In this document: piece after piece, positions 7,571-17,749 of the stretch
Layout of the letters: every line of letters begins with the position of its first letter
Position numbering within the stretch: the first letter of the stretch is position 1
DNA from: Sterolibacterium sp.
GTDB taxonomy: Bacteria; Pseudomonadota; Gammaproteobacteria; Burkholderiales; Rhodocyclaceae
DNA length: 44,033 nt
Assembly (NCBI GenBank): GCA_018061005.1
Contig: JAGOVA010000019.1
Coordinates: 1 to 44,033 of the forward strand
Direction: 5' to 3'
Program-made: the position numbers and the translations under genes
The notes under the pieces: model-generated
The model's input: only the letters and a program-made list of their open reading frames with translations
Told to the model about the DNA's origin: nothing
Databases searched by the model: none

Positions 7571-10360
7571 TCAGTCGAGCGTTCCGTCGATGCCGAACAC
7601 GCTGTGCCAGAGGGTATTGACGGCCGCCATGTGCGCGCCGACCTGTTCGGGGGGCAGCCGCGCCTTCTCATTATTGAGACGTGCGGTGTGTTGCAGACGA
7701 CGGTAATCGCGATAGGCATTGCGGGCGGCCTCGGCCTGCTCGGCGGGAATCAGCCCCAGCTCTGCGGCAATTTTCAGCAAGGCGATATTGCCGAGATTCC
7801 CGGTCAGTTGCGGATATTCATGGGCATGGCCGAGCACGAGATACTGAACCATGAATTCCACATCAACCAGCCCTCCGCGATCATGCTTGAGATCAAATAC
7901 CGTGGCTCGCTGATCGGCCGGCGTGGCATGGCTGTCCAGCATTTTCTGCCGCATCGTCAGGACTTCATGACGCAACGCGGAAGCATCGCGTGGCTGGCGC
8001 AGGATTTCATCGCGGATATTTTCAAAGGCCGCGCCAATTTCACGATCGCCCGCCGAAAAGCGGGCGCGGGTCAACGCCTGGTGTTCCCAGACCCAGGCGG
8101 CCTCTAGTTGATATTGACGCAAGGCGGCAAGGGTCACCACCAGCAGGCCGGATTCCCCATTGGGACGCAGGCGCAGATCGGTTTCAAACAGGCTGCCTGC
8201 CGCCGTCTGGCTGGAAAGCCAGGTGTTGAGGCGCGTAGCCAGCCGGGCGTAATTTTCAGCGGCGGAAGGATCAGTATCCGCATCGTCCATCACAAAAATA
8301 AGATCCAGATCAGAGGCGTAGCCCAGCTCCTTGCCGCCCAGCTTGCCGTAGCTGATGATGGCGAAACGCGGCGTTTCAACATGCCGTTTGGTGACCTTCC
8401 GCCAGGCAAACTTCAAGGCCAGTTCGAGGATGAGATCCGCCAGCGCGGAAAGATGATCGGCCAGTTTTTCGACCGTCAGCACGCCGCCGATATCCTGCAC
8501 CAGCAAGCGGAACACCTGGGCATGATGCGCTTCACGCAACAGATCCATCTGCCGCTCGGTATCCGGCTCGGCGGCATCGAGTGCCTGCTCGAGTGAGCGC
8601 CGAAAGCCCGTCCAGTCCGGGGCGACATCGAGGATGCGCGGATCGAGCAGTTCGTCGAGCAACAACGGGTGACGCTTCAGGAAATCAGCCGCCCATAACG
8701 AGGCCGCCGCCAGCTGGGCAAGCTTTCTCAATGCCTGCGGATATTGAAGCAGCAGCGAGAGATAGGCCGGGCGACGACTGACCGCTTCCAGTAAATCGAG
8801 AATGCGCGTCAACGCCGCATCCGGCTGTGTGGTAGCGGCACACACCTCGATGACGCGAGGTGCCAACGCGTCAAAACGGCTGCGGGTCGATTCCGGCATC
8901 TGCTGATAACGCCCCCCTTCACGCAAGGCTGCCAGACGCTGCGCCAGCGCCATGCCATCGTGATAGCCCTGCGCCACCAGCCGGGTGGCCGTGTCATGGC
9001 AGGCAGCGTTTGCCGTGCCTGTCGTATCTGTCACATTCGCCGCGCCCTGCCACAGATCATCGTTATCGTGGCTGGTTCCATTCGGATCGGCAAAAACGGC
9101 TTCGAAATGTTGCGAGACGAACTGCCGATGATCGTCAAGCTCCGCCAGCAATGCGGCATAACTAGCAAACCCCATGGCCGCTGCAACCAGAGCCTGATCT
9201 TCGGCTTTTTCGGGCAGGCTGTGGGTCTGGGCATCATCGAGATATTGCAGACGATGTTCAAGGCAACGCAGGAAATGATAAGCCGCGTCCAGCGCCATCA
9301 CGGCTTCAGGCTCCAGCTGGCGGCGTTCGGCCAGCAAGGACAACACCTGCAAAGTTGGTTTGATCTGCAGGGGCGTGTCCCGCCCCCCGCGGATGAGCTG
9401 GAAAACCTGGGCGATGAATTCGATCTCGCGAATGCCGCCGGGCCCCAGCTTGATGTTGCCTGCCATGTCCTTGCGGGCGACTTCGCGGCGAATCTGCGCG
9501 TGCAGTTCGCGCATCGCGTTGATGGTGCCGAAATCCAGATACTTGCGAAAAACGAATGGGCGACGCAGTGCTTCGAGCTGCGCCAGCCAGTCCGTCCAGG
9601 GTGCCGATTGCGCCATGTCGGCCGACAACAGCGGGCGCGCCTTGATCCAGGCATACCGCTCCCACTCGCGCCCCTGGGTGATGAAATAGTTTTCCAGCAT
9701 ATCGAAACAGCAGACCAGCGGACCGGAATCACCATTCGGACGCAGCCGCATATCGACACGAAACACCTGGCCTTCGCCGGTGATGTCGGCAATGGCATTG
9801 ATCAGGCCACGCCCCAGACGGGTGAAGAAATCAAAATTGCCGATGCGCTTGCCACTGCCCTGCGGCGTGATGCCATCGGTTTCGCCGTCTTCCGGATAGA
9901 CAAAAATCAGGTCGATATCTGAAGACACATTCAGCTCACGCCCGCCCAGCTTGCCCATGCCAATGACGATCAACTGCTGGGCTTGCCCTTCCGCATTGCG
10001 GGGCGTGCCATAGCGGGCGACGAGTGCATCGGCCAGCACGGTTTGCGCGGTCGCCACGGCGATTTCGGCAATCAGCGTCATCCCCTCGGTGACTTCTGCC
10101 AGACTCGCCAGACCGGCCAGGTCGCGCGCCACCAGCCGCGCGTAAGCGCGTTGCTTGAGCTGGCGCAAGGCGGGTTTCAGATTGTCTTCATGCAGCGCCG
10201 CAGGCAAAAACTGGCGCAGCATCAGCGCATCCAGCGGCGTATGCAGATGCGCCTCAGTGTCTTCACGCAGCGCCGGTTGGGCGGCGTAGAGGCGCGCCAG
10301 CGCGCGCGACCAGGGCAAAATTTCGTTCAGTATTCCTGCGGGCGTCGAGTGCGTGGTCAT
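7571..10360 (-). CDS. glnE: Glutamine synthetase adenylyltransferase/adenylyl-removing enzyme GlnE
   Basis: A 929-residue bifunctional enzyme that adenylylates glutamine synthetase to switch it off and removes AMP to reactivate it, under control of PII and glutamine. It has two nucleotidyltransferase halves. The N-terminal half shows GMGKLGGRELNVSSDIDLIF at about 134-153 (removing activity), and the C-terminal half shows YGKLGGKELGYASDLDLIF near 667-690 (adding activity), each with the conserved aspartate pair. A helical linker with RDGGLVDVEFMVQYL-type sequence (here DRGGLVDVEFM) follows. Length is normal for the family. No strong ribosome-binding site precedes ATG 10360. argJ lies downstream on the same strand. 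Confidence 0.97.
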   Translation of the reverse strand: MTTHSTPAGILNEILPWSRALARLYAAQPALREDTEAHLHTPLDALMLRQFLPAALHEDNLKPALRQLKQRAYARLVARDLAGLASLAEVTEGMTLIAEIAVATAQTVLADALVARYGTPRNAEGQAQQLIVIGMGKLGGRELNVSSDIDLIFVYPEDGETDGITPQGSGKRIGNFDFFTRLGRGLINAIADITGEGQVFRVDMRLRPNGDSGPLVCCFDMLENYFITQGREWERYAWIKARPLLSADMAQSAPWTDWLAQLEALRRPFVFRKYLDFGTINAMRELHAQIRREVARKDMAGNIKLGPGGIREIEFIAQVFQLIRGGRDTPLQIKPTLQVLSLLAERRQLEPEAVMALDAAYHFLRCLEHRLQYLDDAQTHSLPEKAEDQALVAAAMGFASYAALLAELDDHRQFVSQHFEAVFADPNGTSHDNDDLWQGAANVTDTTGTANAACHDTATRLVAQGYHDGMALAQRLAALREGGRYQQMPESTRSRFDALAPRVIEVCAATTQPDAALTRILDLLEAVSRRPAYLSLLLQYPQALRKLAQLAAASLWAADFLKRHPLLLDELLDPRILDVAPDWTGFRRSLEQALDAAEPDTERQMDLLREAHHAQVFRLLVQDIGGVLTVEKLADHLSALADLILELALKFAWRKVTKRHVETPRFAIISYGKLGGKELGYASDLDLIFVMDDADTDPSAAENYARLATRLNTWLSSQTAAGSLFETDLRLRPNGESGLLVVTLAALRQYQLEAAWVWEHQALTRARFSAGDREIGAAFENIRDEILRQPRDASALRHEVLTMRQKMLDSHATPADQRATVFDLKHDRGGLVDVEFMVQYLVLGHAHEYPQLTGNLGNIALLKIAAELGLIPAEQAEAARNAYRDYRRLQHTARLNNEKARLPPEQVGAHMAAVNTLWHSVFGIDGTLD

Positions 10361-10529
10361 TCGGGTAAAATTCGGAAGTTACACAGTTTTCTGCTCAGCC
10401 CGTCATTCTAGCCCCGCGTATGGCTTTGGGCGCAGCGTGACTCAACGTGACGCAATGTGGCGTACCGTGTCCCCTCGCCTACGGCTTCAGCCAACGAATG
10501 TATGCCGCATGCCATGAACACAAAAACCG

Positions 10530-13500
10530 GTGACATCTTCTCCGAATCAGATCAAAACGCCCGTCATCGAAACCGAAATCGAAACTGAACGCCCCCCACT
10601 CCCTGCCGATCCTGCGCCGCACGCTGCGCCACCCGCCCCACTGAACGAAACGTCCGGGGCTGCGGTCTCGTCACGCAAACCCGACGCGGGGCATACGGGA
10701 CAAACCCGCTTCACCCACGCCACCCTTGGCCACCTCGGCACCCTGTGCTGGCGGCTGGCACTGGGGCTGTATTTCGTCCTCGCGCTGCTGATTCTGACGC
10801 TACGTTACGCCGTATTGCCGCACATCGAAGATTATCGGGGCGATATCGAACGCGCCCTGTCGTCATCGCTGCATCTGCCCGTCGCCATCGCCCGCATCGA
10901 CGCACACTGGCAGGGGCTGCTGCCTTATCTGTCCCTGCATGGCCTGCAGGTGCATGACCGTGAAGGACGCGCCGCACTCGGCTTCGATAATATCGAAGCC
11001 GAGTTGTCATGGACTTCGCTGCTTTATTTCGAGCCCCGTTTTTACCGGCTGGAAATCATCGCGCCCTCACTCGACATCCGCCGCGATCGCACGGGTCGTT
11101 TCTTTGTCGCGGGCTTGCCGCTGGACACCGAATCGTCCACCGATACGGCTTTCTCCGACTGGCTGCTGGCGCAGCGCCGCATCGTCATCCGTGATGCGCG
11201 CATTACCTGGCACGACGAGCAGCGCGGCGCACCGCCGCTGGAATTGCAGCACCTCCACTTTCTGTTGCAGAACAATGGTCGCCGCCATCGTTTTGGTCTG
11301 ACCGCCGAACCGCCCCGCGCGCTGGCCGCACGGCTGGATGTGCGAGGCGACTTCAAGGGCGACGACCTGAGCCGCCTGGCTGAATGGAGTGGCCAGGCCT
11401 ATGCCGATCTGGATTACGCCGATCTTGCCGTCTGGCGTCAGTGGCTCGATTACCCGATTGAACTCCCGCAAGGCAGCGGTGCGTTGCGCCTGTGGCTGGG
11501 CGTTGCGCGGGGGCAACCCACAGAAATAACGGCAGATATCGCCTTGCACCATGTGCAGATGCGCTTGGGCAAGGGCTTGCCTCTGCTGGACCTGCCCGCC
11601 CTGACCGGCCGGCTGTCTGCCACGCACACCGCACAAGGCTACCGCCTGAACGCCCAGCGACTGGCCTTGCAGACGCAGGATGGCATCGACTTTGCACCGA
11701 CCGACTTCCATTTTGAATGGAATGAAAGTGCCGATCGCCGCACCGCGAACGGCATGTTCAACGCCAACCAGCTCGACTTCGATGCGCTGGCACGCCTGGC
11801 CAGCCACTTGCCATTCGATGCGGCCACGCGCAAACAACTGGTCGACTACGCCCCGCGTGGCCATCTGCTCGATCTCAAAACACACTGGAAAGGCCCACTC
11901 AACGCACAAGGCGAACTCCATCCAGCGGAATATGGCATCGCGGCACGTTTTCAGGGACTGGGGGTCAACGCCCAGGGTGCCTTGCCCGGCTTTAGTGGCC
12001 TGAGTGGCAGCGTGACGGGCGATGAGCAGGGCGGCGTGTTCCACCTGGATAGCCCGCAGGCCACACTCGCCCTGCCCACCGTGTTTGCCGAACCGCGCAT
12101 CGAACTCGGTACCTTCAAAGCGCAGGCACGCTGGAAAGCCCAGCAGGAAACCATCGACGTGCGGCTGGAACAGGCCTCTTTCGAAAATCAGGATGCGGCC
12201 GGCATGGCCCGTGGCCGTTATGTCTACCATCTTTCCGACCACGGCGAAGCCAGCACACCAGGCGAAATCGACCTCGATGCGCGGCTGACGCGCGGCCACG
12301 GTGGCGCGGTGTGGCGTTACATCCCGCTGGCAGTCGGACAGGGCGTGCGCGACTGGCTGAAAACCGCGATCATCGGCGGCAGCAGTCATGACACCACGCT
12401 GCGCCTTAAAGGCGACTTGCGCCAATTCCCGTTCGACGACGGCAGCGGCATTTTTTCAGTCAAAGGCCGCTTTCAGGATGCCACGCTGCGCTACGCCGAC
12501 AGCTGGCCGGCCATCGAGCACATCAACGGCGCGCTGGAATTCACTGGCAACCGCATGCTCATCCAGGCGGATAGCGGCACACTGTATGGTGTCCGGCTGA
12601 GCCAGGTCGAAGCCACCATCCATGATCTGCGTCCGGAAGTCACCCCCCTGCACATCCACGGCAAGGCCAGCGGGCCGACGACCGACTTCCTGCGCTTCAT
12701 CGAGGCCAGCCCGGTTGGCACCAGCATCGACCACTTTACGGCGGAGATGAGCGCGCAAGGGCAGGGCACGCTGGAGCTCAAACTGATGCTGCCGCTGCCC
12801 CATCTGGATAAATCCGTCATCGAAGGCAGCTACCAGTTTGCAGGCAACCGTCTCAAGGTGGATGCCGACCTGCCGCCTTTGGGCGACGTCCAAGGACGAC
12901 TACGTTTCACCGGCGATGCGCTGCAAGCCGACCGGGTGCGCGCCACCCTGCTGGGCATGCCGATGACGCTCGATCTGAAAACACAGGCCGGCGCGCTGGC
13001 CGTCAATGCGGAGGGGCAGCTTGCCATCGACGACCTGCGCCAGCAAATGCCGCACCCCATCCTCAACCAGCTCTCTGGCAGCGCACGCTGGCGCGGAACG
13101 GTGTTGGCCCGCAAAAAAACGGCCGAAGTGACCCTTGAGTCATCGCTGGTCGGCATTCGCTCGACGCTGCCCGAACCGTTCAACAAAAACCCGAACGAGG
13201 TGCTGGCTTTGCATTTTGAACGCAAGTCACTACCCTCTGCGACCGCCACCCCATCCACCTCCTCCACATCATCTACGCCCCCCACAGCCGCCCCCACGCG
13301 CGACCAGATCGACTTCTCGCTGGGCGCGCTCGCGGCGGCGCGGCTGATCCGCCGCATGGACGCGCAAAGCGGTACAGCGCTGGCTGAACGCGGTGCGCTG
13401 GCCATCGGCGAACCCCTGGTCATGCCGGAAAAGGGCGGCTTGCTGGCAGTGAACCTGAAAAAAATCAATGTCGATCTGTGGCGCAGCCTGCTAGCACGGC

Positions 13501-14663
13501 CTGCCGGAGAGCCCGGTGCGGAAAACCATGCCAGCGCGTTGCCCCTGCCCCTGAATGTCGTGACCCTGAAAACCCAGGAGCTGGAGGCTTTCGGCCACCA
13601 GCTCAGAGAGCTGGATGCCCGCGCCAGCTTGTCGCGCGAGGGTGCCTGGCATGCCAGCCTGAAAAGTCGTGATGTCACCGGCGAGCTGTTCTGGAAAGGT
13701 CAGGGCAGCGGCCGTCTGGGTGCCCGTCTGAAGCAACTGATCATTCACCAGGCCACCCCTCATGTCGGCGATACACCGACACCACCACCGCCCCCGAACA
13801 CGAGCACCACCACCACACGCCCCGAAGACTTGCCCGGGCTGGATATTGAAGTTGATCAATTCACCGTGCGCGACAAGGCGCTGGGCAAGCTCAAGCTCAC
13901 CGCCGACAACCATGCCGGCCGCTGGGAAGCGCGACTCGATATCGACAATGAGGACGGCAACCTGTCGGGTAGCGGCCGCTGGCAACCACGTGCGACACAA
14001 GCCGATACGCAGCTCAAGTTTCTTCTGACCGCCAAAAGCATCGAAAAACTGCTCTCCCGATTAGGCTATGCTGATGCCGTAAAACGCGGCAAGGCCACGC
14101 TGGAAGGACAGGTCTCATGGAATGGCGCGCCCTTCGCCATCGACTACCCCAGCCTGGGCGGTCAGTTCCGGGTGGATGCTGAAAATGGCCAGTTCAACAA
14201 GCTGGAACCCGGCGTCGGGCGTTTGCTGGGAGTGCTCAGCCTGCAATCCCTGCCACGCCGGATCACGCTGGATTTTCGCGATGTGTTCAGCCAGGGCTTT
14301 GCCTTCGACAGCATCAACGGGAACCTGAGCATGAACAAGGGTGTGATCGAAACACGCGACCTGCAGATCAGCGGCCCTGCCGCCAAGGTGCTGATGAGCG
14401 GCAGCGCCAGCGTGCCACAGGAAACCCAGAACCTCAAAGTGCGCGTACAGCCTGCGATTGGCGAATCCCTGGCGGTCGGGGCGATGATCGCGCATCCCGC
14501 CGCAGGTGCGCTCGCCTGGCTGGCGCAAAAAGTGCTGCGTGACCCGCTCGATCAGGCCTTTGCCTATGATTATTCTGTGACCGGCAGCTGGGCTGACCCC
14601 AAGGTGGAAAAACTTTCCGCCCCCGCACCGCAACCGGCTTCCCCCGTCGAGAAAAAGAATTGA
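10530..14663 (+). CDS. yhdP: YhdP-family AsmA-like protein (TIGR02099)
   Basis: A 1377-residue membrane-anchored protein. A cytoplasmic Pro-rich N-terminus of about 70 residues precedes one transmembrane helix (WRLALGLYFVLALLILTLRY), followed by a very long periplasmic region of repeated beta-groove segments (the DUF3971 and AsmA-like C-terminal parts, e.g. GRLLGVLSLQSLPRRITLDF and DLQISGPAAKVLMSGSA). YhdP, TamB and YdbH are thought to bridge the envelope and move phospholipids to the outer membrane. The GTG start at 10530 is the first in-frame start; an ATG at 10514 is in another frame. Pro/Thr/Ser-rich low-complexity inserts occur near 13225-13290 and 13780-13820. The nitrilase gene follows 4 bp after the stop. 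Confidence 0.9.
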   Translation: MTSSPNQIKTPVIETEIETERPPLPADPAPHAAPPAPLNETSGAAVSSRKPDAGHTGQTRFTHATLGHLGTLCWRLALGLYFVLALLILTLRYAVLPHIEDYRGDIERALSSSLHLPVAIARIDAHWQGLLPYLSLHGLQVHDREGRAALGFDNIEAELSWTSLLYFEPRFYRLEIIAPSLDIRRDRTGRFFVAGLPLDTESSTDTAFSDWLLAQRRIVIRDARITWHDEQRGAPPLELQHLHFLLQNNGRRHRFGLTAEPPRALAARLDVRGDFKGDDLSRLAEWSGQAYADLDYADLAVWRQWLDYPIELPQGSGALRLWLGVARGQPTEITADIALHHVQMRLGKGLPLLDLPALTGRLSATHTAQGYRLNAQRLALQTQDGIDFAPTDFHFEWNESADRRTANGMFNANQLDFDALARLASHLPFDAATRKQLVDYAPRGHLLDLKTHWKGPLNAQGELHPAEYGIAARFQGLGVNAQGALPGFSGLSGSVTGDEQGGVFHLDSPQATLALPTVFAEPRIELGTFKAQARWKAQQETIDVRLEQASFENQDAAGMARGRYVYHLSDHGEASTPGEIDLDARLTRGHGGAVWRYIPLAVGQGVRDWLKTAIIGGSSHDTTLRLKGDLRQFPFDDGSGIFSVKGRFQDATLRYADSWPAIEHINGALEFTGNRMLIQADSGTLYGVRLSQVEATIHDLRPEVTPLHIHGKASGPTTDFLRFIEASPVGTSIDHFTAEMSAQGQGTLELKLMLPLPHLDKSVIEGSYQFAGNRLKVDADLPPLGDVQGRLRFTGDALQADRVRATLLGMPMTLDLKTQAGALAVNAEGQLAIDDLRQQMPHPILNQLSGSARWRGTVLARKKTAEVTLESSLVGIRSTLPEPFNKNPNEVLALHFERKSLPSATATPSTSSTSSTPPTAAPTRDQIDFSLGALAAARLIRRMDAQSGTALAERGALAIGEPLVMPEKGGLLAVNLKKINVDLWRSLLARPAGEPGAENHASALPLPLNVVTLKTQELEAFGHQLRELDARASLSREGAWHASLKSRDVTGELFWKGQGSGRLGARLKQLIIHQATPHVGDTPTPPPPPNTSTTTTRPEDLPGLDIEVDQFTVRDKALGKLKLTADNHAGRWEARLDIDNEDGNLSGSGRWQPRATQADTQLKFLLTAKSIEKLLSRLGYADAVKRGKATLEGQVSWNGAPFAIDYPSLGGQFRVDAENGQFNKLEPGVGRLLGVLSLQSLPRRITLDFRDVFSQGFAFDSINGNLSMNKGVIETRDLQISGPAAKVLMSGSASVPQETQNLKVRVQPAIGESLAVGAMIAHPAAGALAWLAQKVLRDPLDQAFAYDYSVTGSWADPKVEKLSAPAPQPASPVEKKN

Positions 14664-14667
14664 GACC

Positions 14668-15495
14668 ATGACAAAGATTGCGGCGCTGCAAATGATTTCG
14701 GGCCCGGATGTGGCCGCCAATCTTGTCGAGGCAGAACGGCTGATTGCTACTGCCGCCGCACAAGGGGCGCGCCTGGTTGCCCTGCCGGAATACTTCCCGC
14801 TGATCGGTGCGACCGACAGCGCACGCCTGGCCGCACGCGAGGAAGATCAGGAAAATGCGCCATTCAGCACCACCCCGATACAAGATTTCCTGGCAGAAAA
14901 TGCACGACGGCACGGACTCTGGCTGATTGCTGGCTCGATCCCCCTGCAAGCCAGCGATCCGGCACGACTGCGAAATGCCTGCCTGGTCTACGACCCCAAG
15001 GGGTGTCGTGTCGCACGTTATGACAAAATCCACCTGTTCAGCTTTCAGCAGGGTACGGAAAGTTATGATGAAAGCCTCAGCATCGAAGCGGGCGACACAC
15101 TGACGACCCTGGTCTTCACCGATGCCGCCGATTCATACCGCATCGGGCTGGCAATTTGTTACGATTTACGCTTTCCCGAACTGTTCCGGGCCATGGGCGA
15201 GGTGGATTTGCTGGTGATCCCGGCAGCATTCACCGAAACCACCGGACGCGCCCACTGGGAATTGCTGCTGCGCGCCCGCGCTGTTGAAAATCAGTGTTAT
15301 GTGCTGGCCGCCGCGCAAGGCGGGCAGCATCCGACAGGGCGGCTCACGCATGGCAACAGCATGTTGATCGACCCATGGGGCGATGTGCTCGCACGCATCG
15401 ACAAGGGGACAGGAGTAGTGCTGGGGGAACTGGATCCCCGGCGTTTGACCGAGGTGCGCGCCAGCCTGCCGGCGTTGCGCCACCGCAGAATCTGA
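14668..15495 (+). CDS. Nitrilase-family carbon-nitrogen hydrolase (Nit1-like amidase)
   Basis: A 275-residue CN-hydrolase with the complete catalytic triad: E41 in [12 protein letters not shown]120 in [10 protein letters not shown] and the nucleophile C164 in [15 protein letters not shown]. These motifs, and the KIHLFD-like segment followed by [13 protein letters not shown], match the Nit1/deaminated-glutathione amidase branch, which repairs side-products of transaminases. Substrate specificity is inferred from family, not shown. The gene lies between yhdP and tldD with 4-bp spacing and a 1-base overlap, an arrangement frequent in betaproteobacteria, suggesting one operon. Confidence 0.92.
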   Translation: MTKIAALQMISGPDVAANLVEAERLIATAAAQGARLVALPEYFPLIGATDSARLAAREEDQENAPFSTTPIQDFLAENARRHGLWLIAGSIPLQASDPARLRNACLVYDPKGCRVARYDKIHLFSFQQGTESYDESLSIEAGDTLTTLVFTDAADSYRIGLAICYDLRFPELFRAMGEVDLLVIPAAFTETTGRAHWELLLRARAVENQCYVLAAAQGGQHPTGRLTHGNSMLIDPWGDVLARIDKGTGVVLGELDPRRLTEVRASLPALRHRRI

Positions 15496-16973
15496 TGATG
15501 GATGAAAATATGACGACCGATACTCAAGCGCACTTTCGCACTGCCGAGAAGCATCTGCTCCTGCCCTACCAGCTCACGCCGATGCGCCTCGATGGCGTAT
15601 TCGCGCAAATGCTGGCGCATCGCCTGGACTACGCCGACCTGTACTTCCAGTACGCGCGTTCGGAAGGCTGGAGCCTGGAAGAAGGCATCGTCAAATCCGG
15701 CAGTTTCAATATCGAACAAGGGGTGGGAGTGCGTGCCGTCAGCGGTGAAAAAACTGCTTTCGCCTACTCGGATGACATCAGCCTAAAGGCGTTGCAAGAC
15801 GCCGCCCAGGCAACACGCGCAATTGCCGCGCAAGGCGGGCGCGGCATTGCCCCCTTGCTGCGCCACGGCTCGCGCCTGCCTGCATTGAAAGCACTTTACC
15901 CGGTGCAGGACCCCATCGCCGCGCTGGCCGATACGGAAAAGGTTCGACTACTGGAAGCCATCGAAGCCTATGCGCGTGCGGCCGATCCCCGGGTGGTCGA
16001 AGTCATGGCCAGCCTGGCGGCTACCTGGGAGGTGGTGCTGGTGGCGCGCAGCGACGGCCACATGGCGGCGGATGTGCGCCCGCTGGTGCGGATGTCGGTA
16101 ACGGTCATCATGCTCGAACAAGGGCGGCGTGAAATGGGCTCGGCGGGCGGTGGCGGACGTTTTGATTATGCGTATTTCACCGAAGCGGTACTGCAGGATT
16201 ACGCGCAAAAAGCCGTGCATCAGGCCAGCGTCAATCTGGCGGCCAAACCCGCACCCGCCGGGGCAATGACGGTGGTGCTGGGCGCAGGCTGGCCGGGCAT
16301 CCTGCTGCACGAAGCGATCGGCCACGGGCTCGAAGGTGACTTCAACCGCAAGGGCAGCTCGGCATTCTCGGGGCGGATCGGCGAACGCGTGGCGGCACCC
16401 GGGATCACGGTGGTGGATGACGGCACTCTGGTCGACCGTCGTGGCTCTGTCTCCATCGACGATGAAGGTAATCCGGGGCGATGCACCACGCTGATCGAGG
16501 ATGGCATTCTGGTCGGCTACATGCAGGACACCCTCAATGCCCGCCTGATGGGCGTTCCGGTCACCGGCAACGGACGGCGCGAATCCTATGCTCACCTGCC
16601 TCTGCCGCGCATGACCAACACCTACATGCTGAATGGCCAGCGAGATCCGCAAGAAATCATCGCCTCAGTGAAAAAAGGGTTGTATGCCGCCAACTTTGGC
16701 GGCGGCCAGGTTGACATCACCAGCGGCAAATTCGTCTTCTCGGCGGCCGAAGCCTATCTGATCGAAAACGGAAGAATCACCACTCCGGTCAAAGGAGCAA
16801 CATTGATCGGCAACGGCCCCGACGTGCTGCAGCAGGTCAGCATGATCGGCAACGACATGGCACTCGATCCAGGCGTGGGAACCTGCGGCAAGGAAGGGCA
16901 GAGTGTGCCCGTGGGCGTGGGGCAGCCCACCCTGAAAATCGACGGACTGACGGTGGGTGGCAGCTCGATTTGA
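15495..16973 (+). CDS. tldD: Metalloprotease TldD
   Basis: A 492-residue TldD protein. With TldE/PmbA it forms a protease that trims unfolded peptides, including microcin precursors and the CcdA antitoxin in E. coli. The zinc-binding HExxxH motif is [11 protein letters not shown], with H272, E273 and H277, followed by [18 protein letters not shown] and the C-terminal [19 protein letters not shown] block. The start ATG 15495 overlaps the stop of the nitrilase gene (TGATG) and gives the family length; the longer open frame upstream is antigenic noise inside the nitrilase gene. No tldE/pmbA gene lies in the window. Confidence 0.96.
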   Translation: MMDENMTTDTQAHFRTAEKHLLLPYQLTPMRLDGVFAQMLAHRLDYADLYFQYARSEGWSLEEGIVKSGSFNIEQGVGVRAVSGEKTAFAYSDDISLKALQDAAQATRAIAAQGGRGIAPLLRHGSRLPALKALYPVQDPIAALADTEKVRLLEAIEAYARAADPRVVEVMASLAATWEVVLVARSDGHMAADVRPLVRMSVTVIMLEQGRREMGSAGGGGRFDYAYFTEAVLQDYAQKAVHQASVNLAAKPAPAGAMTVVLGAGWPGILLHEAIGHGLEGDFNRKGSSAFSGRIGERVAAPGITVVDDGTLVDRRGSVSIDDEGNPGRCTTLIEDGILVGYMQDTLNARLMGVPVTGNGRRESYAHLPLPRMTNTYMLNGQRDPQEIIASVKKGLYAANFGGGQVDITSGKFVFSAAEAYLIENGRITTPVKGATLIGNGPDVLQQVSMIGNDMALDPGVGTCGKEGQSVPVGVGQPTLKIDGLTVGGSSI

Positions 16974-17590
16974 ATCTGCAGCTGCAGCATGTCGTGATCG
17001 CCGTCTTGCTGATCTGGGCGGCGATACACTACACCCGGCAACCCCAGGATGAATCGGCGAACACCACCCGGCAGATCGCCTTATCGACGACTGCCTTCGG
17101 TGATCTGCCCGTGCAATCGGCCACCGCGCGCGCGCCCTTCTCATACAAGGAATATCGCATCCAGCCGCTGGCCGAATTCCAGCTCCGCGCTCGTGTGCTG
17201 TCGCGGGAAAACTACACATTTGACGGCGGTGCCAAACTCTCGCCGATCGACCTGGCACTGGGCTGGCAACGCATGGCGCAACCCGAAATCTATCGGGCGT
17301 TGAACATCACCCAGGGCGGGCGCTGGTATCGCTATTCGTGGCACGACCAGCCACCGATCCCCTTGCAAGAAATCATCGAATCGTCGGCCAACATGCACCT
17401 GATTCCCGCCAACGAAACGGTTGAACGCATGCTGAAACAGGCTAAACCGGCAAGCTACATCCGCCTCAAAGGTTTGCTGGTCGAAGCAAGCACCGCGCAA
17501 GGCTGGCACTGGCGCAGCTCACTCAGTCGCGCCGATTCTGGCGATGGTTCATGCGAACTGGTTTTTGTCGAAGCAGCGTGGGTAGAATGA
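16970..17590 (+). CDS. Membrane-anchored protein of unknown function
   Basis: A 206-residue protein that I do not recognise. It begins with a single hydrophobic segment ([14 protein letters not shown]) that could be a signal anchor, followed by a soluble region rich in aromatic residues, including [20 protein letters not shown] and [20 protein letters not shown] and ending [14 protein letters not shown]. The TTG start overlaps the tldD stop as TTGA, so it appears translationally coupled to tldD. The codon usage resembles its neighbours, which supports a real gene. It probably acts at the outer face of the inner membrane, but nothing in the sequence names a function. Confidence 0.72.
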   Translation: MNLQLQHVVIAVLLIWAAIHYTRQPQDESANTTRQIALSTTAFGDLPVQSATARAPFSYKEYRIQPLAEFQLRARVLSRENYTFDGGAKLSPIDLALGWQRMAQPEIYRALNITQGGRWYRYSWHDQPPIPLQEIIESSANMHLIPANETVERMLKQAKPASYIRLKGLLVEASTAQGWHWRSSLSRADSGDGSCELVFVEAAWVE

Positions 17591-17609
17591 AAGCGTGCGT
17601 GTGATGGGT

Positions 17610-17639
17610 GGCGGTTGCTGGCGGTTACTGGTGGTTACT
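17610..17639 (+). repeat. Three tandem 10-bp direct repeats before a promoter
   Basis: Three units follow each other: GGCGGTTGCT, GGCGGTTACT and GGTGGTTACT. They differ by one or two bases and are spaced by one helical turn. The last unit ends at the first base of the -35 box at 17639, a place where an activator or repressor could bind. Confidence 0.7.
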
Positions 17640-17666
17640 TGTCGCAGCGCAAAGACCCTTTATAAT
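17639..17666 (+). promoter_or_regulatory. Sigma-70-like promoter upstream of the PilZ gene
   Basis: TTGTCG (17639-17644) and a perfect TATAAT (17661-17666) are separated by 16 bp. Transcription would start near 17673, about 75 bp before the PilZ start codon and just ahead of a terminator-like hairpin. Confidence 0.6.
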
Positions 17667-17683
17667 GAAAAGTATGACAACAG

Positions 17684-17717
17684 AAAGCCAGGCACTGAAA
17701 ACAGCCTTGGCTTTTTT
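17684..17717 (+). terminator. Rho-independent terminator between tldD operon and PilZ gene
   Basis: The arm AAGCCAGGC (from 17685) pairs with GCCTTGGCTT (17704-17713, one bulged base) and is followed by a run of six T. It can end the tldD transcript, and it also lies inside any transcript begun at the promoter at 17639-17666. Confidence 0.72.
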
Positions 17718-17749
17718 CGTTACACATCAATTTCTGAACGGGAGCGGAT

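Noticed and set aside
11067-12425. 452-codon open frame on the minus strand inside yhdP
   Set aside because: It is a shadow of the yhdP coding frame with no start site, domain or membrane pattern of its own.
14668-17590. Toxin-antitoxin or bacteriocin system around tldD
   Set aside because: TldD can mature peptides, but no small precursor peptide, transporter or immunity gene is seen nearby.
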